Shown: piece by piece, positions 24,398 to 32,218 of the stretch
Position numbering within the stretch: position 1 is the stretch's first letter
How the letters are laid out: every line of letters begins with the position of its first letter
DNA from: CALMFG01 sp963666035
GTDB taxonomy: Bacteria; Bacillota; Clostridia; Christensenellales; CALMFG01
DNA: 51,824 nucleotides
Direction: 5' to 3'
NCBI GenBank assembly: GCA_963666035.2
Contig: CAXXJI010000009.1
Location: 1-51,824 of the forward strand
The notes under the pieces: generated by a model
The model's input: the letters and a program-made list of their open reading frames with translations, nothing else
Database searches by the model: none
Told to the model about the DNA's origin: nothing
Translations under genes and position numbers: made by a program

Positions 24398-25231
24398 CTA
24401 TTCGGTGACAGCTTCTGCTTCTCGCGGCCTCGCCGCCGCAATGTCGGCAAAACGCTGTTTGGCTTTGACGATATAGATAATCAGCGGGATGGTGAAGGCA
24501 AACAACAGAAGTTCGCTCAGCCACATATACCCGGTCTTTAAAGCAAACAGCGGCACAGTGAAATCGACCACCATATGGTAGAAAAGCGCAGTCAAAGCGT
24601 ATGGCCAGATATGCTTTCGCTCAATGCCTTCCAGAACCAGAATGGAAAGAGCGATATGCAGGGTGATGGCCATCAAGCGCTCAACAGCGGATGCCAAATA
24701 ATCGATTGTGGCCGAACCGGTAAGCAGGGTATACACGTTGTTCATGGCATCAATGGAAGCGGCGTCAGTTGCTTGGGACGCGACTAGCGTATCAAATGTA
24801 CCTGCGTTAATCATCAGGGCATAGGACAGATAGCTCAGCATCACCGAACCCGCAAGCAGGATGGATTCGATGGTGCCGTGGCCGAGCCCGGCAAGCAATC
24901 CGTCCTCATAGTTCCGGCGCAGGCGGATGATGACCAGAAAAACCAGAAGGCGTCCGGCGGTCTCAAACAGTCCTGCGGTGAATGCGTTGAACAAGTAGAA
25001 AGGCACGGTATGCGCCGAGAAGGCTAAAAACCAGGCCTGCTTTGCAAAGTAGAGATTCATCAGCGGAATGCGCAGGATCATCTGGGTGACGACGAACCCG
25101 ACCATACCCGCCAGAAAAACCCACCACTTGGTGTGCCCCTTCTGCCAAATGAAGATGGCGACGATCACCGGCAAAACGATGGTGATGAAGGCTGAAATGA
25201 TTAAAAATGCGATGGTAAGAGAGGGGACCAT
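24398..25231 (-). CDS. YhfC-type putative intramembrane metalloprotease
   Basis: 277 residues with about seven membrane helices. Motifs of the YhfC family: AGLFETAGRLLVF, AGLGHGTIESILL and the histidines in MAITLHIALSIL and LFYHMVVDF. In the related CPBP families such glutamates and histidines bind zinc within the membrane; activity of YhfC itself is not proven. It is monocistronic, with AAGGAG at the ATG, promoter at 25281-25310 and a terminator shared with guaD. The C-terminal tail is charged and cytosolic. Confidence 0.85.
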   Translation of the reverse strand: MVPSLTIAFLIISAFITIVLPVIVAIFIWQKGHTKWWVFLAGMVGFVVTQMILRIPLMNLYFAKQAWFLAFSAHTVPFYLFNAFTAGLFETAGRLLVFLVIIRLRRNYEDGLLAGLGHGTIESILLAGSVMLSYLSYALMINAGTFDTLVASQATDAASIDAMNNVYTLLTGSATIDYLASAVERLMAITLHIALSILVLEGIERKHIWPYALTALFYHMVVDFTVPLFALKTGYMWLSELLLFAFTIPLIIYIVKAKQRFADIAAARPREAEAVTE

Positions 25232-25280
25232 ATCGTTTCTCCTTTTTTGCTTAATGGTATTTTTGCATATTTACACAAGC

Positions 25281-25310
25281 ATTATAGCATAGATATACCA
25301 GACGGCTCAA
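25281..25310 (-). promoter_or_regulatory. Predicted promoter of the YhfC-like gene
   Basis: Minus strand: TTGAGC (25310-25305), 18-nt spacer, TATAAT (25286-25281). Confidence 0.5.
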
Positions 25311-25351
25311 CGCGTAATATCCATAACTGAGGCTTTAAGTTCAGGGCAGAA

Positions 25352-25380
25352 TTGAAAACCTTTTTGGAATAGGATACAAT
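25352..25380 (+). promoter_or_regulatory. Predicted promoter of the adenine deaminase gene
   Basis: TTGAAA (25352-25357), 17-nt spacer, TACAAT (25375-25380). Confidence 0.6.
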
Positions 25381-25422
25381 GAAAAAAACGTGCGCTGAAA
25401 CACGGCGCAGGAGGCGGACAGG

Positions 25423-27138
25423 ATGGAGCTTGCGACTTTTAAAAAAAGAATTGATATGGCCAGCGGTAAGGAGCCTGTAGATTTGGTGATCAACAATGTC
25501 AACGTTGTCAATGTGTTCTCACATGAGGTGGTTTCAGGTTCGGTGGGCATCGCGGACGGCGTTTTTGTCGGTATGGGCGATTATCAAGGGAAAACACATA
25601 TCGACGCGGGCGGCAAGGTGATGGCGCCGGGATTAATCGATTCGCATGTGCATATCGAATCCTCATTCGGTACACCCTATCAGTTTGCGCGGGCGGTGCT
25701 GCCCCACGGGACCACCACCATCATCGCCGACTGCCATGAGATCGCTAATGTCTGCGGCGTAGCCGGTATTGAGTTCATGCTGGAATCCTCCGAAGGCCTA
25801 CCGCTGACGGTGTATATGATGCTGCCGTCCTGTGTGCCAGCCAGTGGTTTTGAAACTTCGGGCGCAGTTTTAAACGCCGAGGATCTGGCGCCGCTGCTTT
25901 CCCACCCCCGGGTTTTGGGCCTAGGCGAGATGATGAATTACCCCGGGGTCATCAACGGGCAAAAGGACATTCTTGAAAAACTTAAAATGGCTGAGAAGAC
26001 CATCGTGGACGGACACGGACCGGGCCAGACCGAAAAAGGGCTGAACGCCTACATCATCTCGGGCGTGAAGACCGATCATGAGTGTACCAACTTTGCCGAG
26101 ATGCAGGAGCGCATCCAAAACGGTATGTATATCGCCATCCGCGAGGGCAGCGCCGCCAAGAATCTGATCAGTTTGATGAGCGGAGTCAATGATTTGACCG
26201 AACGCAGATGCACTTTTTGCACGGATGATCGGCACCCCGAGGATATTGTGACAGAGGGGCATATCGATAATAATATCCGTGTGGCGATTCGGCACGGTAT
26301 GGATCCGATTACGGCCATTCGGCTGGCCACACTGAATACAGCCGAATGCTATGGCATCCGCGGGCTGGGGGCGATTGCGCCGGGGTATGCGGCCGATTTT
26401 ATTTTGGTGGATGATTTAAACCAGTTCAATGTGCTGGAAACCTTTAAGCGCGGCCAGCAGATTGGCCCTGACTGGACGGTCGTGATGGAAAACAAGGAGG
26501 CGGTGTACAGCCGCGTAAAAGGCAAGGTTAATATCGGTGATATCACAGCCGATGATTTGAAGATAAAGATAATTGACGGCAAAGCAAAAGCAATAAAACT
26601 AAAACCGCACGATTTATACACCCAGCATGTGATACGTGATGTGAAAGCCAAGGATGGATATTTTGTGATGGATGACAGGCGAGATATTATGCCCATCTTT
26701 GTGCTGGAACGGCATCATGGCACCGGTAATATCGGAAAAGGGCTGATCGAAGGTTTTGGCCTCAAAAACGGGGCCATCGCTTCCACCGTCGCACATGATT
26801 CGCATAATCTGGTGGTGGTTGGGGACAGCGATAGCGATATTCTTTTGGCGATAGGTGAGATCAAGCGCATCGGCGGCGGTTTGGCACTGGTGCATGACAG
26901 CAAGGTTTTGGGCAGTATGCCGCTGGATATCGCGGGCATTATGAGCTCGGAGAAGCTGGAAGTGATCGCGAAAAAGCAGGATGAGCTGACAAAAGCTGCA
27001 TATGATGCTCTGCATATCAGCCACGATTATTCACCGTTTATGACGCTGGCGTTTATGGCGCTGACCGTGATTCCTGAGCTGAAGATTACCGATAAGGGGT
27101 TGTTCGATGTGAAGAAATTCGAACTGACCGAAGTGTAG
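25423..27138 (+). CDS. ade: Adenine deaminase
   Basis: Two-metal (Fe or Mn) amidohydrolase converting adenine to hypoxanthine and ammonia. 571 residues, usual for the bacterial Ade family. N-terminal metal motif LIDSHVHIESS (H75, H77), then GTTTIIADCHEIANV, GLGEMMNYPGV (metal-bridging Glu), DGHGPGQTEKGLNAYI, KTDHECT and the FCTDDRHPEDI block with catalytic Asp. The C-terminal family domain has HHGTGNIGKGLIEGFGL and ASTVAHDSHNLVVVG. AGGAGG precedes the ATG. The K+ channel gene begins 8 nt after its stop. Confidence 0.95.
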   Translation: MELATFKKRIDMASGKEPVDLVINNVNVVNVFSHEVVSGSVGIADGVFVGMGDYQGKTHIDAGGKVMAPGLIDSHVHIESSFGTPYQFARAVLPHGTTTIIADCHEIANVCGVAGIEFMLESSEGLPLTVYMMLPSCVPASGFETSGAVLNAEDLAPLLSHPRVLGLGEMMNYPGVINGQKDILEKLKMAEKTIVDGHGPGQTEKGLNAYIISGVKTDHECTNFAEMQERIQNGMYIAIREGSAAKNLISLMSGVNDLTERRCTFCTDDRHPEDIVTEGHIDNNIRVAIRHGMDPITAIRLATLNTAECYGIRGLGAIAPGYAADFILVDDLNQFNVLETFKRGQQIGPDWTVVMENKEAVYSRVKGKVNIGDITADDLKIKIIDGKAKAIKLKPHDLYTQHVIRDVKAKDGYFVMDDRRDIMPIFVLERHHGTGNIGKGLIEGFGLKNGAIASTVAHDSHNLVVVGDSDSDILLAIGEIKRIGGGLALVHDSKVLGSMPLDIAGIMSSEKLEVIAKKQDELTKAAYDALHISHDYSPFMTLAFMALTVIPELKITDKGLFDVKKFELTEV

Positions 27139-27146
27139 GTACGCTG

Positions 27147-27872
27147 ATGAGAAAACGATTATTCGAGATTATTGAGAAAGCAGAAAAACATGATGTATTA
27201 AGTAAGGTGTATGATATTCTGATGCTTTTGGTCATCTTCGTTAGTCTGCTTCCTCTGACAATGAAAGCCCCTTCGCCTGTATGGGTAACAATCGACTGGG
27301 TGTGTGCTTATATTTTTATGGGCGATTATATTCTGCGGTGGATAACCGCGGATTTTAGGAGCGGGAACAAGCGCGCGCTTGCCTATTACCCTTTAACGCC
27401 ATTAGCAATACTGGATTTAATCGCCATATTGCCGTACTTTTCTGTTCTCAATCGCGCGTTCCGTGCGGTACGAGTGGTACGTGTCTTTAAAGCATTTCGC
27501 ATCTTTAAAACATTTCGATATTCAAAGAATTTCATTATGATTGGCAGGGTGATTAAAAAGAACGCAGCGGTATTGACGGCACTTTTGATTTGTGCTGTGT
27601 TTTATATCTTTGTCTCGGCGTTATTTATCTTTTCTATTGAGCCGGGAAGTTTTGATAATTTTTTTGAGGCTTTGTATTGGGCCACAACCGCATTGACCAC
27701 TGTGGGGTATGGGGACATCTATCCCATGTCTGACGGCGGAAGGCTGATTAGCATGCTTTCCTCATTCTTTGGAATTGCGATGGTGGCTTTGCCTGCCGGC
27801 GTGATTACCGCTGGGTTTATTAGAGAACTTGAACAGAATGGGGAGAATAATAAACGCGAAGCAGTAGAATGA
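27147..27872 (+). CDS. Six-helix voltage-gated potassium channel
   Basis: 241 residues. S1-S3 lie at about 22-100. S4 (103-124, R and K every third residue: RAFRAVRVVRVFKAFRIFKTFR region) is a voltage sensor. S5 is about 139-163, then the pore with TTVGYGDIYP (184-193), the K+ selectivity filter, and S6 to about 231. There is no C-terminal RCK or cyclic-nucleotide domain, so it should gate by voltage alone, like KvAP. The 8-nt gap to ade suggests co-transcription, though the functional link is not clear. Confidence 0.93.
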   Translation: MRKRLFEIIEKAEKHDVLSKVYDILMLLVIFVSLLPLTMKAPSPVWVTIDWVCAYIFMGDYILRWITADFRSGNKRALAYYPLTPLAILDLIAILPYFSVLNRAFRAVRVVRVFKAFRIFKTFRYSKNFIMIGRVIKKNAAVLTALLICAVFYIFVSALFIFSIEPGSFDNFFEALYWATTALTTVGYGDIYPMSDGGRLISMLSSFFGIAMVALPAGVITAGFIRELEQNGENNKREAVE

Positions 27873-27886
27873 CTTTGGGCATATAA

Positions 27887-27920
27887 ATAAGCCGCTGTTA
27901 TACACAGCGGCTTATTGTAT
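27887..27920. terminator. Bidirectional terminator after the K+ channel gene
   Basis: 12-bp stem AATAAGCCGCTG / CAGCGGCTTATT with a 6-nt loop; convergent genes on both sides. Confidence 0.75.
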
Positions 27921-27929
27921 GTTAAATCA

Positions 27930-28538
27930 TTATTTATCCGAAACCGACACCTTGATATTGTCAAGAGCCACCTGGCCTTCGGTACCCATAGCGCCGTATA
28001 GGATATTCATCGGGAAACTCTGTTCGCTGACCGAAAGGTCTTCGGCGGCCATAACATCGTCGATGATGAGGTCATAGGTTCCGGCCGTCAGATCTATCTT
28101 GGCGATCACGTGCATCCACTCGCCGCAGTTTTCTGCCACCGGCATAAAGTCATGCTCGCCGCCAAAGGAAGCCAGAACCGTATCACCGAAAACCTGAATC
28201 TGAATGGCTTGTCCATCAACGACAAACACAAACGCGGACATCAGGGCTAAATCCGACTTGATTTTGAATGCGCAGGTGATTTTTTTGGCGGATGCGGGAA
28301 TGTCTAAGACGGCACCATGGTCGGTGAAACCGTATTCTCCGCCCGCGATGACAAAGCTGCCTTGCAGCACTTCCTGTACCACGCCTTCATCCAGCACAAA
28401 GAAACTTTCGGGATACTCGCCGTTTTCCTGAGCAAAGTTTTCGTGGAACACCTGTGTGGTTTTGGCGCTGGCGGCCAACGGGAACAGCATCAAGGCTAAA
28501 ATCAGAGTAGCTAAAATAATTTTTGGAACCTTTTTCAT
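27930..28538 (-). CDS. Secreted protein with a lectin-like beta-sandwich
   Basis: 202 residues from ATG 28538, preceded by AAGGAGG at 6 nt; an upstream in-frame extension has no site. Signal peptide: MKKVPK, hydrophobic core about 7-22, cleavage after ASA (about 25). The mature part is beta-rich, with an FxExF start (VFHENFAQENGEYPESFFVLDEG), WMHVIAKIDLTAGTYDLIIDD and the end ALDNIKVSVSD, a pattern common to concanavalin-A-like / LamG modules. No catalytic motif and no wall anchor were recognised. It is the same orientation as the MACPF gene upstream but is separated from it by a terminator. Confidence 0.75.
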   Translation of the reverse strand: MKKVPKIILATLILALMLFPLAASAKTTQVFHENFAQENGEYPESFFVLDEGVVQEVLQGSFVIAGGEYGFTDHGAVLDIPASAKKITCAFKIKSDLALMSAFVFVVDGQAIQIQVFGDTVLASFGGEHDFMPVAENCGEWMHVIAKIDLTAGTYDLIIDDVMAAEDLSVSEQSFPMNILYGAMGTEGQVALDNIKVSVSDK

Positions 28539-28790
28539 CTCAAACCTCCTTAAAAAAGTTTTGCATAATGAGTAGATTGTCATTCCGATTGAGGATTCTA
28601 TGCTCGTGCAAGAGAATGTGTTAAATGCATAAAATTCCAATATAATTAATAATAAACCATTTATGTTTTTGTTAAACAGGAGATGATAATATAAAATCCT
28701 GAGCATGCCCTTGGTACATGGAGCATATATGGGATTAGAACAGCGCGTATGTCTTTTGATAAGCACTGTTTTTTTATTGATCTGATGCAA
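28539..28790. other. AT-rich gap between the secreted-protein and MACPF genes
   Basis: No coding frame with a plausible ribosome binding site was found. The right part holds the MACPF terminator. The rest should contain the promoter of the secreted-protein gene, but I could not pick one convincingly. Confidence 0.5.
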
Positions 28791-28824
28791 CAAAAAAGGG
28801 ATTAAGAAGGTTTTTCTTAATCCC
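28791..28824 (-). terminator. Terminator of the MACPF gene
   Basis: 11-bp stem GGGATTAAGAA / TTCTTAATCCC with a 5-nt loop; on the minus strand it is followed by TTTTTTG. Confidence 0.85.
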
Positions 28825-28856
28825 CAATATATTCAATCATGTGATATAACAAAATT

Positions 28857-30269
28857 TCAGCCGTGCTTGATCGCCATATATATGTTTGCGCCCCCAGCGC
28901 GATCGTTTAATTCAGCTCTATTGTTTGTCATATCTCTGCAGACCCAAACATATCCTTCCGGGGGCTCTCCAATATTATAGAATACATCAATGGACCGAAG
29001 CGGGCCCCCGCGGCTTTTGTCCGCGCTTGTCCAAAGGTAAATGCAATCGCCGCCCACGTTTTTATTCAAATCGTTTTCATTTTTATGATAGTAAGTCTCC
29101 AAAATTGTATCTTTGAAGCTGTTAAATGTGGCTTGGATATCGGTTAACGCTTCATCCTCATTGATTGTGGTTTCATATGCTAAATAGATATAGTTCCCTC
29201 TTGAACCTTTATTCAAATCCTTGTAGATTGGAATAAACCCAGCTTGGAGTTGGCTTCGTGCACCCTCTGCGGAGCCCGCAGATAGTATTTGGATTGCTTT
29301 GATATAGCTTTTCATTTCCTCAAGGATTTTTTGTTGTTTGGCAGCCTGCTCATCGAATTCTTTTTGCAGCTCCGATTGCCGGTCTGGAGAATCCGCCAGT
29401 TCCCAGACGGGAGTCAGGGAAGAAGAATTTGAAAACCCAATAAAAGCCGCACAACTGTCATCTTCCGTACTTTTTAGCCACGTGGGGAAATACTTGATAA
29501 AGTCTTCAAATTGATTGGTCGGATTCAACGGGATGCTTTTACCTCCTTCAGTCATTGAAGAACAGTCAGAACGACTGAAGAATTCTCTGACTTCTTCTTT
29601 CTTTTCAAGTTTCAAATCAGATGAAATATAGTTATAAGCTAAATCAACCTTTACTTTTACATCGGATATGGATTCCTTCGACTCAGCACCATACGTGTAA
29701 TTAAAATCATATCGTGCGCCCATAATGTGTTCTACAATTAAATGTGTGCCGTAGATTTTGAATAACTCCGCTGGGGACATAGTCCCGTTCAAATTCTTTT
29801 TAAAATCTCCATTTAGGTGCTCTTTAGCTTCTGCTGGTTCATTGAGAGCTTCACTATAGCTCTCGTATGAACCTGTTGATTTTATAAAGTACGTATTTTC
29901 TGTCATTTTATCTGTTTTGCTATATTCTGCAGAAACACGGCCTGAAAAAGGCAGATAACTGATACCGACACCAATTTGCACGTTGAATTCTTTATAAAGC
30001 TCGTATAGAGATTCTTTTATAATTGTAAAAGCATTATCTTGTGAACGCTTGGATTTTCTTTTATTGTTTTCTAAGTAGCGTTCATCTAAAATGTAGGAGA
30101 ATTTAACCTCTCTGCTGTCGGCATAGGCGCTGTGTATGACATCATAGCCAAGACCTATAAATGAAGCGGGTTCTAAACCATCAAGATTTTGCCTTTTTTC
30201 ATCGCTCATATTCAAAGATCGGTAGGAACGAACCTCCATTTGTGTTGGGTTCTCAGATGTTTTTTTCAT
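28857..30269 (-). CDS. MACPF (perforin-like) pore-forming domain protein with C-terminal three-repeat beta-prism
   Basis: 470 residues. The MACPF signature is Y173-G-T-H-LIVEHIMG-A (YGTHLIVEHIMGARY, 173-187), preceded by SFIGLGYDVIHSAYAD (36-51). Residues about 36-330 form the pore domain, with two stretches that could be the membrane-inserting helices, and 296-325 looks like a coiled coil. The C-terminus repeats a motif three times: DLNKGSRGNYIYLAY (351-365), DLNKNVGGDCIYLWT (400-414) and ELNDRAGGANIYMAI (453-467). That (D/E)LN-x-GG-x-IY(L/M) triplet matches MABP-type beta-prism domains, which also follow MACPF in Photorhabdus Plu-MACPF. There is no signal peptide, so release may need lysis or another route. 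GGAG lies 9 nt before the ATG. The gene is more AT-rich than its neighbours. Target cell unknown. Confidence 0.87.
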   Translation of the reverse strand: MKKTSENPTQMEVRSYRSLNMSDEKRQNLDGLEPASFIGLGYDVIHSAYADSREVKFSYILDERYLENNKRKSKRSQDNAFTIIKESLYELYKEFNVQIGVGISYLPFSGRVSAEYSKTDKMTENTYFIKSTGSYESYSEALNEPAEAKEHLNGDFKKNLNGTMSPAELFKIYGTHLIVEHIMGARYDFNYTYGAESKESISDVKVKVDLAYNYISSDLKLEKKEEVREFFSRSDCSSMTEGGKSIPLNPTNQFEDFIKYFPTWLKSTEDDSCAAFIGFSNSSSLTPVWELADSPDRQSELQKEFDEQAAKQQKILEEMKSYIKAIQILSAGSAEGARSQLQAGFIPIYKDLNKGSRGNYIYLAYETTINEDEALTDIQATFNSFKDTILETYYHKNENDLNKNVGGDCIYLWTSADKSRGGPLRSIDVFYNIGEPPEGYVWVCRDMTNNRAELNDRAGGANIYMAIKHG

Positions 30270-30597
30270 ATTATCTTTCTCCAGAATTTATTTTTACATA
30301 AACTATAATATAGAAAATATGTAATAAATATAGTATACAACAATATAGAAACAAATAAAAGAATAAAAGACAAAAAATAACCAAACATACAATATATCAC
30401 TTTAGTGTTATGGTAAAAATAGTTATGAGATTAAGGATTTTTTATTCTGGTTGATCTGGAGGGATTCACGCAGGCTATATTAGCAATTCGTTCTGTTATG
30501 TCCGAACTCGCATATTAAGCTTTTAGTACTACCCCATGGTGTTCTCTTTATACTCGATGCCCTTCTGGTCCAATTTCCTTCAATTGCTTCACAAAAC
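30270..30597. other. AT-rich non-coding stretch between MACPF and tRNA-Arg, with a tRNA-like fragment
   Basis: Very AT-rich upstream of the MACPF start (30290-30440), with several possible -10 boxes but no single convincing promoter. At 30445-30467 TTCTGG, five different bases and CTGGAGGGATTC repeat the 3' end of the tRNA-Arg gene. No open frame with a start site was found. Confidence 0.5.
30456..30467 (-). repeat. 12-bp copy of the tRNA-Arg T-arm/acceptor region
   Basis: CTGGAGGGATTC here equals 30644-30655 inside tRNA-Arg, and TTCTGG five bases before it matches the same tRNA's CCA end. The rest does not fold as a tRNA (T-stem partner lost). It could be an old att-site or a tRNA remnant, or chance. 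Confidence 0.35.
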
Positions 30598-30627
30598 GAA
30601 AAAAGCCCATCACTGGTGTGATGAACT
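30598..30627 (-). terminator. Terminator of the tRNA-Arg gene
   Basis: On the minus strand AGTTCATCAC and GTGATGGGCT pair (two G-U) around ACCA, followed by six T. Confidence 0.75.
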
Positions 30628-30635
30628 TTCTCTTC

Positions 30636-30712
30636 TGGCGTACCTGGAGGGATTCGAACCCCCGATCGCTCGGTTCGTAGCCGAGAGCTCTATCCAGCTG
30701 AGCCACAGGTAC
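30636..30712 (-). tRNA. tRNA-Arg (anticodon ACG)
   Basis: 77 nt including encoded CCA. Minus strand: acceptor GTACCTG / CAGGTAC with discriminator G; D arm with GCTCAGCTGGATAGAGC; anticodon arm CTCGG-CTACGAA-CCGAG with ACG (read as inosine-CG, arginine CGU/CGC/CGA); T arm GGGGG-TTCGAAT-CCCTC. All stems pair. It has its own promoter and terminator. Confidence 0.97.
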
Positions 30713-30742
30713 AAAACTTTTGTTGCCTTTAAGGGCTTATAT

Positions 30743-30771
30743 ATTCTAATATAGCCGTGCAAGCTTGTCAA
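30743..30771 (-). promoter_or_regulatory. Promoter of tRNA-Arg
   Basis: Minus strand: TTGACA (30771-30766), 17-nt spacer, TAGAAT (30748-30743). Confidence 0.65.
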
Positions 30772-30844
30772 CCATCATTGGCACGGTTTGTACGTTTATC
30801 TGATCCCGTCACGCTTTGTTTACATCTTGTTGAGAGTAAATTAA

Positions 30845-30873
30845 TTGCAATAGCGCCGTAAAAATGATATTAT
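30845..30873 (+). promoter_or_regulatory. Predicted promoter of the LCP gene
   Basis: TTGCAA (30845-30850), 17-nt spacer, TATTAT (30868-30873). Confidence 0.5.
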
Positions 30874-30930
30874 TCGCTTTAGAGATTTATGGAAAAAACC
30901 TCTGCCAGTACTAGAAAGGTTTGTTGATTG

Positions 30931-32091
30931 ATGAATGGGAAAAGAATAACTGTATTAATCGTATCGATTGTCCTGACTGCAGGGCTAGTAATCGCCGGTG
31001 TGATGTATTACCGCATCCAGGAAGCGATGTCCAATCCGGTTTCGCTTTTTTTCGGAGACGAAGTGGTGGTGCCGGATGCGCTGGAGACTGATGGAGATTC
31101 GACAGTCCACGAAGTTGATTTGGTTTATGATGAAAAATCCTATGTGAAAAAGGATAATATTTTGAATATTGTCATTTTGGGAAGAGACGCTACGCCAAAA
31201 TCTGGTAAGTATGCCGACACCCGTTCGGATGGCGGCAATACGGATATCATGATTGTTATGGCGATTGATCTGGATGATGGTAGTGTCCGAGCTATATCGA
31301 TTCCGCGAGACTCGATCGCGCATATTTATCATTATAATGATACAAAAGACGAGATTAATAAAGAGTACTTTGATAAACTCAACAGCGCCTATGGTGCAGG
31401 GCCGCGGGATTTGGATGATGTTCAGCTCCGAAATTCGGTGACATGCATACAGGAATATTTGAACGTATTTGGCACATTTGATATTGAAATTAATAACTAT
31501 GTCGAAGTCGGTTTAACCGGTCTGATGGCATTAACCGATAAGGTTGGCGGCGTACAGGTGACGCTTAATAACTATATTCCGGAAGTCGGATCGGCGGGTG
31601 AAACTGTGACGCTGACCGAATACACAGCGATGCGGTATGTGCGTGATCGGCATAATTCCGGCGGTGACCTTGGCCGTGTATCCAACGCCCAAACGTACAT
31701 CAAAGCGCTGGCACGCAAGATGCAGGAAATGGGCGTCACTTCAATTGGGTTTGATATCGCTCAGCAGATGATTTCAGACAATCTGATGCGTACCGATTTA
31801 ACATTGGAGGAAATCGCGTCTTTGGCTAAAATTCTGACACAAACCGATGTGTCGGCGATTGATATGCAGACCGTTCCAGTGGTTGACGAAGAGGATATCG
31901 GGGGATTTAGAAGCTATCTTAGCAATTATGACTACGACTATAAAACCTTCTATGCTTCAATCGGTGCAGAGGACTTTGATAATCTGGATATCCAGGACGA
32001 TGATTATTATGACTATGGGTTCTTCACGGAATATGATGGACTTGAAGAGATTATGCTGGATGTCTACTACGATGAGCTCGTATTAGAATAG
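30931..32091 (+). CDS. LytR-CpsA-Psr (LCP) family cell-wall glycopolymer ligase
   Basis: 386 residues. LCP proteins transfer teichoic acids or capsule from lipid carriers to peptidoglycan outside the membrane. N-terminal membrane anchor at about 7-28. LCP domain: NIVILGRD, then TDIMIVMAIDLDDGSVRAISIPRDS, KLNSAYGAG, VGGVQVTL and YVRDRHNSGGDLGRVSNAQ with the pyrophosphate-binding arginines and aspartates. After the domain is an unusual acidic, tyrosine-rich tail (about 345-386: D, E and Y in DIQDDDYYDYG and beyond). The start is ATG 30931; a TTG one codon earlier is equally possible. Confidence 0.9.
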   Translation: MNGKRITVLIVSIVLTAGLVIAGVMYYRIQEAMSNPVSLFFGDEVVVPDALETDGDSTVHEVDLVYDEKSYVKKDNILNIVILGRDATPKSGKYADTRSDGGNTDIMIVMAIDLDDGSVRAISIPRDSIAHIYHYNDTKDEINKEYFDKLNSAYGAGPRDLDDVQLRNSVTCIQEYLNVFGTFDIEINNYVEVGLTGLMALTDKVGGVQVTLNNYIPEVGSAGETVTLTEYTAMRYVRDRHNSGGDLGRVSNAQTYIKALARKMQEMGVTSIGFDIAQQMISDNLMRTDLTLEEIASLAKILTQTDVSAIDMQTVPVVDEEDIGGFRSYLSNYDYDYKTFYASIGAEDFDNLDIQDDDYYDYGFFTEYDGLEEIMLDVYYDELVLE

Positions 32092-32106
32092 AAAACAAAC
32101 GAATTC

Positions 32107-32137
32107 AACCGCTTCGGTTTTTCGGGGCGGTTTTTTA
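32107..32137 (+). terminator. Terminator of the LCP gene
   Basis: AACCGC and GCGGTT with a 14-nt loop that can pair further, followed by TTTT. Confidence 0.7.
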
Positions 32138-32138
32138 T

Positions 32139-32168
32139 TTGGTAACTTTCTGGGTTTTGATATATAAT
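32139..32168 (+). promoter_or_regulatory. Predicted promoter of lemA-DUF2207
   Basis: TTGGTA (32139-32144), 18-nt spacer, TATAAT (32163-32168). Confidence 0.45.
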
Positions 32169-32218
32169 TAGTAAAACAAGGAAACGAAAAAGCGGGTAAA
32201 AAAACAGGAGGAAAAAAC

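Noticed and set aside
25232..25422. Purine riboswitch in front of adenine deaminase
   Set aside because: No three-way-junction pattern or conserved purine-aptamer core was found; a plain promoter explains the region.
28539..28793. N-terminal extension of the secreted protein
   Set aside because: The signal peptide at 28538 with AAGGAGG directly upstream shows the true start.
30536..30754. Open frame running through the tRNA-Arg gene
   Set aside because: It overlaps a fully paired tRNA and its terminator and has no ribosome binding site.
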